64,000 nucleotides of DNA from positions 1 to 64,000 of the forward strand of contig BPGB01000010.1 in assembly GCA_026002815.1 (NCBI GenBank). The letters are read 5' to 3'. The stretch is from Candidatus Woesearchaeota archaeon. GTDB lineage: Archaea > Nanobdellota > Nanobdellia > Woesearchaeales > UBA9642. Shown here in pieces: positions 16,501 to 26,500 of this stretch. Below the pieces are notes generated by a model, which worked only from the letters and a program-made list of their open reading frames with translations, was not told the origin of the DNA and ran no database searches. A program made the translations under genes and the position numbers. Positions within the stretch are counted from its first letter, which is position 1, and each line of letters opens with the position of its first letter.

Positions 16501-19500
16501 GAACACTTAAAGTTTTATCATACAATGAATAATGAATATGATCTCCGATAAATCCTACAAAACCAAATAGCGACTTTAATCTAGATGAAAGCGTATTGCC
16601 TAATAAATCATCTAAAAGACTATCTTTTATTAGTAATACCGGTTCTATATCATAGTTGAAAGAAGAAAACACTTTTTTTATGATCTCAAATCTTGCAAGA
16701 TTTATACTCTCAATCTTTTGTTGTCCAGAACCAGTAGTAAATTTTATCAATGCATCTGAATCTTCAGAACCTATAACATTTTCATAGAGACTCTCTAATA
16801 ATTTTATCAACTGAATTAACTTCCAACGAGGAGATGTTATATTTTGATTTTGAGAAGAAGTGATTCTGACAGATTTATAATAACTCATCAAATCAGATAT
16901 TGGCATATTTATTATGTACTGCTTGGATACCGTAGATGCATAAAGTTCATATAGAGACATGGTTAATTTCCCGGAATCATCATTTTTTAAATCCTCAATA
17001 AGATCATATATTGTATTCCTTCCATTCAATGCAACAGACAAAAAGTTGTTTTGGAATATATGTCCTTTTTTTAATACAGTAAATTTTTGAGCTAAACTAT
17101 TTAAATTATTGATGAATACTTTCCTAATATCGTCAACGGACATTCCAGGAGCAATATCATAAAGCATTCCTATGGCGAAAAATAACATGCTGTCACTATT
17201 CAATCTTAGATTCTTTTTACCCTTTAATTGTTGGATTATACTTAAGTAATGTTCATTCTTTGCTGAGCTGGTTATGTACAAAGCATATCTCATGTAGTTT
17301 AAAGCTGATGGTTTTTTAACATACTTGTCGAAGTTTGAAGATATCTCTCTTACATATTTACTAACAACAGTTTTATTGATAGCGTGGAAATTGTTAAACA
17401 CAAACCCATCAATCATATCATACAGGTTAAATATTATATCATGTAAAATTCCACTATCTTTTCTTTCTTTATCTAAATTTTCAATGTCTATGTGTAACTT
17501 TGCAGCAATATATCTTGATAAAGGATTATCATCTTGTAAACTTTTTATAAAACTCAATGTGCTATTCACATATTTCTTTTCTATTTCTATATCATTGATA
17601 ATAATTCCATCCTCATTAACATATTTTATTGTCTGAAATTTATTAAAAACAGGGACGCTTGTTTTCATTAAGGATCTTGTATAATTCATACCTTTAGACA
17701 AGGTATCAAATAATAATCTATTAACAGTATTAGATAACGGTAGAGGGTTAATGGGCGCCATACCATTAGTAACATCTAAATTTACACTATCGTACCTAAA
17801 ATTGGTATTTGTATTATATACTCTATTGATATTTGACAACTTTGCTTGATCTTTGAAACTAATTGATATACCTACATTTTTCTTTATGAATTCATTATTG
17901 CTTAAATTAATATGATTGTTTTTTAATTCTGATATATATTTATTCAATCCTGAGAAATCTATGTTTTCATCAAGCCAGGTTAAATACATATTGATTAATT
18001 CATTGTTTATAGGCCCTATGTATCTATCACCTCTTGAATAATATTTTAATCTTTCTTTGATTATGTTAAAATATATATCTTTTATTGATAGTTTTTTCCC
18101 ATCTTTTTGCTCCTCATCTAACTTTAAAATCATTTGTTCTATAACATAACTATCTATATGAGAAGCATTGATTAAAATAAATAACCTATGAAGTGCAATT
18201 CTTTTGATAAATGACTCTTCCTTTAAATTATCTGTTTGATATTTTAAAACATCTGAGATAGTGATCTTATTGTTTTTATATTGTTCTTTTTTTTCACTAA
18301 GTGTCAGATACTCATATATATAGTTGAGCGCATCATCGGTAAATGAGAACATATACTTAGACATGGTTATAATAGATGTGATTCCTTTTAGAGTTGAAAA
18401 CATTCTATAGAACAAATCACTACCTATATACGGTATACCATAATCTGTTGATATGAAAAATAATAACAGATCATTTGAATTTTTTATACCGAAAGATGAA
18501 ATACTCTCTGTATAATCTCTAATAGATAGATTCCCATCTTCTGTTAATGTTAAACTATTTGTGTTCCTTGCACTATAGATTCTTGTAGATAATACATCTG
18601 AGATATCAAAATTAAATGAATCATTAGCTGAAATTTCTATTAATTTTGAAATGAAGAAGTTAGATTTTGTTGCGAGTGATTTGTAATCATTCATCAGATT
18701 ATTATCAATATGTTTCCGATTAAGTTTTACTTCGGATGCTGCTGATAACAATTTGAACAGATGTATAACTTCGAATATATTATTAAAAAATATTTTATTA
18801 TCTTTAATATATGTTTTCTGCTGAATTAAGCGGATTATATCTATTATTTGTTGAAGATCATCATCTTTACTTAAATAATTTGTAAGATTAGACTCTATTT
18901 TAATCAAGTCATTCATTAATGTTTCGTATTCTTCAAAGAGTTGGCTACTAATAGTTTGTATTCTATCACTAAATTGTTCTATGATTATCTTTACATTTTT
19001 GTATTGAAGATAATCTCTTTCTACATCATCTATGTTATCATGAGGGTATATACTATAGAATGATTTTGTTGTAGATTTAGATAATTCTTTTAAAGATTTT
19101 ATAAAATTTTCATATGCTTTTTCAAAACTTATTCTTAGCATATCAGAGTTATTGTTATCATAACTATTCGCTATCTCTAATAATGAATTATAGTAACCAG
19201 ATGATGAAAAGTTTTTTTCTATTAAAGATGTTACTTTATCCTGGTCTGTTGTGTATTTATATAAAGATTGATCTTTCTGCATGAAGGTTAAGCTTTCTAT
19301 ATATAATCTGTGATCAAACCTATTGCTATCATATAATTGCATAGCTATTTCCCTGGATACAGCCAATTCTCTACCAACTTTCATCTCTGATAAGGTAGGA
19401 TCATTTATTATTTCAGCAGGAAGATATTCAAACATTTCTTTGGAATTCAACTCAATGTAATACAATGATATAGAGTTATATAAATTATTAATTGATTTAT

Positions 19501-22500
19501 TATACATAACTCTATCTATATCATTGGAAAGTTTCACAATATTGTTAGAAGATATTTTAAACGCTGTTACTATATTACTATCATCAGATGAGATAGAAAA
19601 CATATCTTTAAACAAACCAGAGCGTTCATTATTTACCTTTTCATTGAATTCGTTATTTCTAAATCCTGAGACTTCAAAGTATGAGTTTATTAGTGTGCTT
19701 ACAAACAAAGGCGTAAATACATTTTCATCAAAATTCATTATTATATCATAAAGATTTGTTTCATTTATAACTTCACCATTGTTCGCATAATTAAAAGCAT
19801 CCATAAAAATCTTTCCCAATATCGTTGGTATCTTTTTGCCTTTTATAGTTCTTACAAATAATTCCGCTATCTCAGATCTATTCATAATTTTACGATTCTT
19901 ATCAATCCAAGAGTTATTTACATTATAATCATGGAAAGCTTTATTTATATTGTTTGATATGTCCGATCTATGTTGTTCAAATAATCTGATTAAATACTTC
20001 TCTTGAAATGATTTAAAAGATGATTTATATATAGATTCTTTTGTTTTATATTTAATAACTTCTATGAAGTTTCTACCTAAGGTGTCATCATTTATCATTA
20101 CAGCTCTATTAACTAATCTAAATGGAAAATCATATTTAGATTTAGTTAATAAAATATAGAATTGATCATTGGATATATTTCTTATAGATATATTTCTCAA
20201 TGCTCTCCCTTCTTTTATCCTTATATCGTATTTTGAAAATAGTTTATAAATATCATTTTTTACAATATTTTCAATGGTTCTCCTTTTTGTTTCTCTATTT
20301 AGTTTATCAATTAAATCATAAAGTTCTTCAATAAATTCGTACATGGTTCCTTCAGATTCATCACCTACATCAACAATATCTATGAAATCTTCTAATGGTT
20401 TAGCGATCAATATATTAAATCTGTAAAGATTTTCTTCTATATAAATGTCAAATTCTTTTAATATCTTATTTATTTTTAATCTATCTTCTGTAAATAATGA
20501 TAACTTTGATAAAACTTCATTTAATATAGGATGAATATCTGATAATGCTAATATAGAATCTTTACTATAACCTAACTCGGAATAAGGTATAACTGATAAT
20601 GTATGAAATAAAGATTCACTTATCGGTGTGACTAAAGGATTTTTCATTATTACTGTAGCGTTTAGTGTAGATATAAAAAAGTCAGAGATATTTGTTTCAT
20701 ATAAACTTTTTTCTGAGTTCTTTAAGTTTTGTTTATATTCATCAATTATACGAATCAAATCTTTTTCATTTTGTATATCTATTATATGCTTGAAGTGTTT
20801 CTTAATAGTCTCATACTTTAGTATTATGTGTTTATGTGTATTTATAAAGGAACCGTGAAATAATTCAATCCTTTTCAATGTTTTCTCATCACTACGCAAT
20901 CTATGACCTGAAACATCAATAAAGTGTAATACTACAATATATCTAAGTAGTTCGTAATTAGATGATATGTCATAAACCAGCTTGTTGAAACTTTCTTTGT
21001 CAATATTTTTTATATTATTATATAGACCATACTTATCTATAATATACGATAAAAGAATCATCTGACCATGTGTTAAAGATATATTGTTTCTTATTCTATA
21101 TTGCAGCTCATCAATTAAATATAAAACAATGGATATCGCTGACTCTCTATCCTGCTCTATTAAATTCTTTGTATTATCTTTCCTTTTTGAATTATACCAA
21201 CCATAATTGAAGAAGTTTTTTTCTATAATATCTATAATATTTCTTGTAATATCTCTGCCTTTTTCACTTTCTTCAAAGAACTTATCCATCATATCAGATG
21301 ATAAGATGGGATTCTCAATGTTGGCTTTATTTAAGTCAATAGATATTTTTTCATAAGTTTTATTATATGTTTCAATTATCTGATTCGCTATATATCTATC
21401 ATTAATTTTTTCTAAACCTAATATTAATGCATTAAAATCCCTGTTTATATTATTAATAGTTTTCGTGATTATTTCCTTGTCTCGCTCATTAATTATACTA
21501 TCATCAAGTTTTTTAATATATGATATATAGCTATTAAAAGAATCTGAAATTAAATCAATGATCTTATTCTCAGATGATCTTAGACTATTAAATAAACCAT
21601 AAACAACAAACACTTTTGAAAATTCATACAACCTTTCATTTCTATTATTTGAAAAGGATTCAAACCTTTTCACAAAATCTCTAAATGTCAATTTGTATTT
21701 TAAGTAGCTACCTTTATCATAAAAATCAAATATGAAATCTATAACATCATTAATGAACTTTAATTCTTTTTCTTTTAATGATGGTATATATGATTGATAA
21801 AAGTTCATTATCTCAATGAAATTTTCATTTTTGGCTATAATGTTATATATGGATTGCTTTGTAATTTCGATATCCGTCTTATTTTTAAACATTAGTTCTA
21901 ACCTGCTTGTTATCTCTACATCAGAATATACAAACCTTAATATGTCAATCAATAACATGTGCTCATAATAACTAGATATTCTCTTAGTTAATTGATATAT
22001 AGCATAGATAAAAGAAGTAGAAGACATGTTAAAGCTATTGTTTTGTGTGCTGAAAAAAATCAGCATTGAGCTATCCACTCCTCTAGCATCTATAGATTTT
22101 ATTTTATCAAAGAAATCTTTTAATGAATCATAACTGATACTAGCATCAGGTAATTTATTATACAACACAGAAAGTAATTCAAATATGTTTATAGAACCAG
22201 CATGTTCAAATGCAGCATTCGCATTAAAGAATAAAATATCTTCTGAGCTGTCCAGCGTAGATGGTATATTATTCTTTTCAATGAACTCCAATAGAAATGA
22301 AAGAAACTCTTTTTTATTTATTTTCTTTCCTTTTATTATAGAATCAATGAAATCATTGAATGTTTTATTATCGGAAATGTTTACAGAATTAAATAAGAAG
22401 CTTACAAGTTTATTAAATACTTCAAGATTAGAATCAGATAGATCTCCAGTAACAATTTTATCTATTATATATTTACTTGCTATTTCATGTGCAGATATTT

Positions 22501-23563
22501 TATCATTATGTATGAATCCAATATTTGCTTCTGCTATAGATAAGATATTATTAAAAAGTTCCTCGTCATACTTTTCAATATATATAGTAAATATATGTAT
22601 AATCTCTTCAAGAAGTATTTTATCAAAATCTAAACTGTTAATGTTAGATAAAAGCTTATCTATGTTAAAGTAAACCTTACCTTTTTTATAATAAGCAATC
22701 CGATCGTGCAAAGAATCTTCTAATTCTAAGCTATTATTAATTATAATCCAATCATATTTACTTGAGAGACTTATAAGTATATCAATTATCTTAATGTTAT
22801 CTTTTAATCGCTTTGAATTCTTAACCTTCTTCCTCAAAGATTCTTTTAATATATTAGCAAATCCTTTAAAATTATGATTCAATGATGATAAAGGAAACAT
22901 TGGTGCCAACATCATATCATAGAACATTCCATTCTCTTTATCAAATAAGTTTTGTTCTAATTTAACATCTATAATCTCTGAAATCCATTTTGAAATTATC
23001 TCTTCATATTGATAATATGATAATTTCTGATTAAGAATCCTTCCAATATATTTAATGTTAATATCATATATCTTTTTTGGCTGAATATTAATCGTACTTA
23101 AAACATTAGATAAAGCATCAATAATAGTTGGTATTGACATATTTTCTAATGCCTCATCTATATTATCATTCGTTATATTTAAAGAACTATGATCAGAACC
23201 AATTAATGAATTTAAAATATCAATAAGTTTTATTGATAGGTTCTTTTTAACATCAGAACGAACAAGAAAAACAAGTTGTTTTTTTATTAAAGAAATTCTT
23301 TTGTTCTTATCTATTGATCTGAAACCTTTCTTTTTATTTCTTTCAAGATGCTCATATATAACTTCAGAAAATGAATTAATTGTATGCTCATAGCCATCAA
23401 GAATATCTGGTAGAATCTTTTCATCTATAAATTTATTTATATCATTCGATATATTAATGTTTGTTGCATCTATTCTAAAATTAGATATATTATTAATCTG
23501 AGATGCAACATTAATAGCAAAATCTTTGATTAATTGTCTTGTTTTAATATCACAGTAAGCCAT
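13538..23563 (-). CDS. giant virion/transcription-block protein 1, with membrane segments
   Basis: A 3341-residue protein, mostly long Asn/Ile/Lys/Ser-rich helices. Near residues 2506-2624 are several strongly hydrophobic segments (e.g. VISFVLLIFIYSPLYSF, FIGNLLVLISISIVMMIAD, ALSAVIITLINLVHTL-like). Another lies at about 2845-2858 (FRIFLVILLQPIFFAMF), so it could insert into a membrane. At about 314-324 the sequence ILLEEIIHIFT resembles a zinc-protease helix, but with Glu in place of the first His of HExxH. It has no recognised polymerase motif. It follows the RNA-polymerase gene by a stop-restart junction (TAA AACT ATG). In crAss-like phages, giant proteins next to the polymerase are virion-associated; an ejected-protein role fits but is inference. 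Confidence 0.7.
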   Translation of the reverse strand: MAYCDIKTRQLIKDFAINVASQINNISNFRIDATNINISNDINKFIDEKILPDILDGYEHTINSFSEVIYEHLERNKKKGFRSIDKNKRISLIKKQLVFLVRSDVKKNLSIKLIDILNSLIGSDHSSLNITNDNIDEALENMSIPTIIDALSNVLSTINIQPKKIYDINIKYIGRILNQKLSYYQYEEIISKWISEIIDVKLEQNLFDKENGMFYDMMLAPMFPLSSLNHNFKGFANILKESLRKKVKNSKRLKDNIKIIDILISLSSKYDWIIINNSLELEDSLHDRIAYYKKGKVYFNIDKLLSNINSLDFDKILLEEIIHIFTIYIEKYDEELFNNILSIAEANIGFIHNDKISAHEIASKYIIDKIVTGDLSDSNLEVFNKLVSFLFNSVNISDNKTFNDFIDSIIKGKKINKKEFLSFLLEFIEKNNIPSTLDSSEDILFFNANAAFEHAGSINIFELLSVLYNKLPDASISYDSLKDFFDKIKSIDARGVDSSMLIFFSTQNNSFNMSSTSFIYAIYQLTKRISSYYEHMLLIDILRFVYSDVEITSRLELMFKNKTDIEITKQSIYNIIAKNENFIEIMNFYQSYIPSLKEKELKFINDVIDFIFDFYDKGSYLKYKLTFRDFVKRFESFSNNRNERLYEFSKVFVVYGLFNSLRSSENKIIDLISDSFNSYISYIKKLDDSIINERDKEIITKTINNINRDFNALILGLEKINDRYIANQIIETYNKTYEKISIDLNKANIENPILSSDMMDKFFEESEKGRDITRNIIDIIEKNFFNYGWYNSKRKDNTKNLIEQDRESAISIVLYLIDELQYRIRNNISLTHGQMILLSYIIDKYGLYNNIKNIDKESFNKLVYDISSNYELLRYIVVLHFIDVSGHRLRSDEKTLKRIELFHGSFINTHKHIILKYETIKKHFKHIIDIQNEKDLIRIIDEYKQNLKNSEKSLYETNISDFFISTLNATVIMKNPLVTPISESLFHTLSVIPYSELGYSKDSILALSDIHPILNEVLSKLSLFTEDRLKINKILKEFDIYIEENLYRFNILIAKPLEDFIDIVDVGDESEGTMYEFIEELYDLIDKLNRETKRRTIENIVKNDIYKLFSKYDIRIKEGRALRNISIRNISNDQFYILLTKSKYDFPFRLVNRAVMINDDTLGRNFIEVIKYKTKESIYKSSFKSFQEKYLIRLFEQHRSDISNNINKAFHDYNVNNSWIDKNRKIMNRSEIAELFVRTIKGKKIPTILGKIFMDAFNYANNGEVINETNLYDIIMNFDENVFTPLFVSTLINSYFEVSGFRNNEFNEKVNNERSGLFKDMFSISSDDSNIVTAFKISSNNIVKLSNDIDRVMYNKSINNLYNSISLYYIELNSKEMFEYLPAEIINDPTLSEMKVGRELAVSREIAMQLYDSNRFDHRLYIESLTFMQKDQSLYKYTTDQDKVTSLIEKNFSSSGYYNSLLEIANSYDNNNSDMLRISFEKAYENFIKSLKELSKSTTKSFYSIYPHDNIDDVERDYLQYKNVKIIIEQFSDRIQTISSQLFEEYETLMNDLIKIESNLTNYLSKDDDLQQIIDIIRLIQQKTYIKDNKIFFNNIFEVIHLFKLLSAASEVKLNRKHIDNNLMNDYKSLATKSNFFISKLIEISANDSFNFDISDVLSTRIYSARNTNSLTLTEDGNLSIRDYTESISSFGIKNSNDLLLFFISTDYGIPYIGSDLFYRMFSTLKGITSIITMSKYMFSFTDDALNYIYEYLTLSEKKEQYKNNKITISDVLKYQTDNLKEESFIKRIALHRLFILINASHIDSYVIEQMILKLDEEQKDGKKLSIKDIYFNIIKERLKYYSRGDRYIGPINNELINMYLTWLDENIDFSGLNKYISELKNNHINLSNNEFIKKNVGISISFKDQAKLSNINRVYNTNTNFRYDSVNLDVTNGMAPINPLPLSNTVNRLLFDTLSKGMNYTRSLMKTSVPVFNKFQTIKYVNEDGIIINDIEIEKKYVNSTLSFIKSLQDDNPLSRYIAAKLHIDIENLDKERKDSGILHDIIFNLYDMIDGFVFNNFHAINKTVVSKYVREISSNFDKYVKKPSALNYMRYALYITSSAKNEHYLSIIQQLKGKKNLRLNSDSMLFFAIGMLYDIAPGMSVDDIRKVFINNLNSLAQKFTVLKKGHIFQNNFLSVALNGRNTIYDLIEDLKNDDSGKLTMSLYELYASTVSKQYIINMPISDLMSYYKSVRITSSQNQNITSPRWKLIQLIKLLESLYENVIGSEDSDALIKFTTGSGQQKIESINLARFEIIKKVFSSFNYDIEPVLLIKDSLLDDLLGNTLSSRLKSLFGFVGFIGDHIHYSLYDKTLSVQDQSLALLQILMNSYYKRFNVKINPDTLIFGGINNQGRISYIIDSFKTRSLLINNEKDKNKKYIDFLRESFEKMNEGDPFNDDYYPTSSLVLYKNIFLGLSRYYRINDVSPIILKSLVTEIEQKSRSSSFGIHSVLLKLLYGNDAAGILTSKNVAMILSGVGVISFVLLIFIYSPLYSFSTTVLGNFIGNLLVLISISIVMMIADTIMSMKSLNGIKFLSFIKKILNIASMFVNFSLSAVIITLINLVHTLMTMTVYLFIAFSNNAYFKRMAHKILKSDTIDKKIEFYNSFIVEAFNLYFDKLMNFADRITFSVVSGGNAKQILSFINKVFFEEVLEREGVSYNFLISSKNIAERSVSVKALYLSLVNSHLKELNNYMFFDIFSINNDGSLSFSSEFLMNIKSIKAKYNSNQGLTEKENILVDMYLRFTSDIDTYFNQSVDVSPEINISKMEPVFSEISSNATRLALVNLSPVGDPIIYNNAFVKFLSSFRIFLVILLQPIFFAMFDILKTSKYAGKLVINKYQIMKNKYDKDKMRMQYQINKILLNNSALSSLKNVLAFGSISLSIFSLKSLYNIIVKETYDILLESERDISDIIVSIELLIKEFNNAKAECEDYKKGHEVDNEENPCDPARFYEIYEALYDEYYKLLSYITISNSYISELYKIIYGEDVFNELEYVFEKQESKSLYSEKEVSYKSIEEVLKEIKKLDKVFKRLDRIKNIVNFNIWCKLNFTSDESKKILDDMNKTFVGFMLYDEMPYDSDKADKKKKTYVLERVKSEMVSYGYTEAEAFNNVMYNDFQEVQSFLHELQKVGSTHDYIRVYLISSIISGRDNIELLPNFVEKSIYERANDFYKLMKERNENLLPHLSDIPESNVTGTSIVTNILLPSPIKRPIDMLYNFASSVGLEYRPLSNDPQNSPFKENTNSQASDLVNILIWNTKYTLDPIEINSYIKYLRTIETAQPLLYNTFSNVKRKIKYIDEEYKSKK

Positions 23564-23573
23564 AGTTTTAACA
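23564..23573 (-). promoter_or_regulatory. stop/restart junction box (TAAAACT before ATG)
   Basis: On the minus strand the stop codon of the polymerase gene (TAA) runs into AACT and then the ATG of the next giant gene. The same TAA-AACTAT arrangement recurs at 52165, 62734 and 63313 and, as TAAAACTATG, before the gene at 94. It is a candidate initiation or coupling signal. Confidence 0.45.
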
Positions 23574-26500
23574 TTTAGATAATATTGTTTGATTTTGAAT
23601 TCTATGCAAATTTAATATATTATCTTCTTTTACTAACTCGTATCCAAACAAATTTAATACTTCTTTATTAATTCTCTCTATTGTTTTATTATCCTCGCTT
23701 TTATATAATACACCATCATATTGTATAGGCATTTCGTCAAAATTCGATGTGAAATAATTCTCTAATATTTGATTAATGGATTTGACATCAGAACTTATAA
23801 ATTTATTATTCCTAATCAAATTTAGAAAATCCTTTGTTGTTATTTCTTTCCCTTTATTTTCAAATACGCTCACAATCAAAGAAAATATCAACTCAATCTT
23901 TTCGCTTTTAGAAATTTTGGCATCATCATTATCTAAAAACTGTAATAATTCATTTAATGTATCATCATACAATATGTAATTCTTATTTCTTATAGTACGT
24001 ATTTTAAGTAAAGAAGTAATTAAAAAGTTGTTATATATATCTCCGCTAAATCTTTTATTCACATCTCTTAAAATACTATCTATTATATATTTTTTTACTT
24101 CTTTATTTATATATGTTTCTTTATTCAGATAATTTATAAGATCATTAATTTCCTTCACTATGTTTCTATTTATATTAATTAAAGTACCAGAATAACTATT
24201 TACTATTTGATCAATAGTTTCTTTTATTATATTCATATCCATTCGATTGATTGATTTATATATATTTATAATATGTTCCGCGATTCTTTTGTATGTAGGA
24301 GCATTATGCATGCTTGTTAAAATGTCATATTTCTTTAAAGAAATTAAATACTTACCAAATTTTGATTCTAAACCTGGCACAAAAAAACCACTTCTTACAT
24401 TCAACTCTAACATTGATTGTGAAAGTATATTAAACAGTTCTTCTGGTTTAATATATTTATAAGCCATAGTAATAATATAAGCTCCAAATAAAATATATAA
24501 TTCATTGTGAAGTTTATTATAAAGTTCTTCAGAATAAGACGCATCAATTATAGGAAGTGTTAATATATATTCAAAGAAGGTTAATTCTTCAGTAAACTGT
24601 TTCCCATCTTTTTCAAAAACAATTTTTATCTTTTCGTTAAATATAGGATATTGTAATATTTTTGCATTTCTTTTATCTTCTTCTGTATATTCTTGCTCAT
24701 TCATCATCTTTCTAGTTCTATGATACATATTCGAGATATAATCAGTCAGTTTATCTTTTTCAATAATATTTCCTTTTTTATCTATTACCTTATATTCTTT
24801 AATATTTGCAATTCTTTCATATTTTTCATAATTAATTTTATTATGCACATTCAGGAAAATAATTAAAGGTATTCTATTCATTGGTAAAAAAACGTTTTGA
24901 GATAAAAATGTAATTAATGGATTATCTCTGATTGGGTTCTCTGTTTTACTAGAAAAGAAAGATTTTATATCAGCTTCCTTTACTCCTTTTTCATATATAC
25001 GACTAAACCTACTTGAAAAATCATTAAATTTTTCAATCATATAAAATAATCTGGATATTTTAGAAGAATTTATTTTAAAATCAGTAATAAAATCTACAGG
25101 GATATCTATCTGCTTTTCAGAAAAAATAAGATTATACAACTGCATTATCGTTCCTAAATTCTTTAATCCAAAATAATACATTTTTATGTCTTTATATTCT
25201 ATAGAAGATTTTTGAGAAATTGCTTTATTCATAAGATCTAATACAATCTCAAAATTATTAACAGCTGTCTTAAAAGTCTTAGTTTTAAATTTCTCTTCTT
25301 TCGTTTCTCCTAAATATGAACTTAAGATCATTTCATTATATAATTGAAGAGTATACGGATCCATCTTGTAAAACTGTTTTAACATATGTAAATCATGCTC
25401 ACTAATTATGTTTGAACCGATAGACTCTGCATACTCGTAAACTATATCAATCATAGAGTTAAATATGAAAGATATAGCTTTATTTATAAGTGTTTCATTA
25501 TTGATAGCTAAAATTGATAATATATTTTCTTGTTTATCAGAAGTTTTGGATATCTCTAATATCTTAAATGTATTGTTTATTACTGATAATGCTAAAGATG
25601 CAACATTTTCCATGCCTTCTTCTTTCAAAAATGTTAAATATATACCTTTTATTACATTTAATCCTTTAAACAAGATAAGTCTTTTTAATACATAATGAAT
25701 CTCAGGATATAAATATGGTATAAGATCTGATGATATCTTTCTTTTATTATTGATAGAAAATCTAAGAAGTTTATCTATTTTATCAGAATAATACACAGTT
25801 TTTGTTGTTCTTGTGATATATAAATCTAGTGTTTTATCCAAAATTATATTACCTTCTTCATCAATATCAAAAAGACCAAAATAATCATTGCTTATAATTG
25901 GTATAAGTTCCTTAGTAATTTCCAACATCCTATTAACTTCTTCAATACTCGATTTATTTATATTTGACAAATATCGAATAAGATCTATAATAGTAGTAAT
26001 TCCAACATTGCTAATGGTTGGTAATAGACTATATCTACTCATTTCACTATATTTCCTTTTTTGGAATGTAGTACTAGATATAGCTATACTACTAAGTACT
26101 TCTGAGTTATTAATCTCATTGATAAAAAACCTATAACTATATATATCTACAATAGTAAGAAACAATTTCTCCCGATCAAAAGTATATTTTTCTTCTAATT
26201 TTTTTATAAATGTAATACTTTTATATACTGCATTATAAAGAGAATTGATATTAGACGTTATCTGTGATTTTAAATGCTTTTTTATATCAGTTAATATTTC
26301 CTTAAAAGTTTCTTTATCTATATTTGTTCCTTTTTTATGTCTAAAAGTTTTTACTGAATCATATATTGCATTATAGCTCTGATTTTTTTTGATATTTAAT
26401 AGTTTTATAGCATCTTTTCTGGTTAATTTATCTCTTGATTTTAAGTTCATTAACATTATAATATTAGAAAAAAACTCAGCATTTTTATATGTAATATAAT

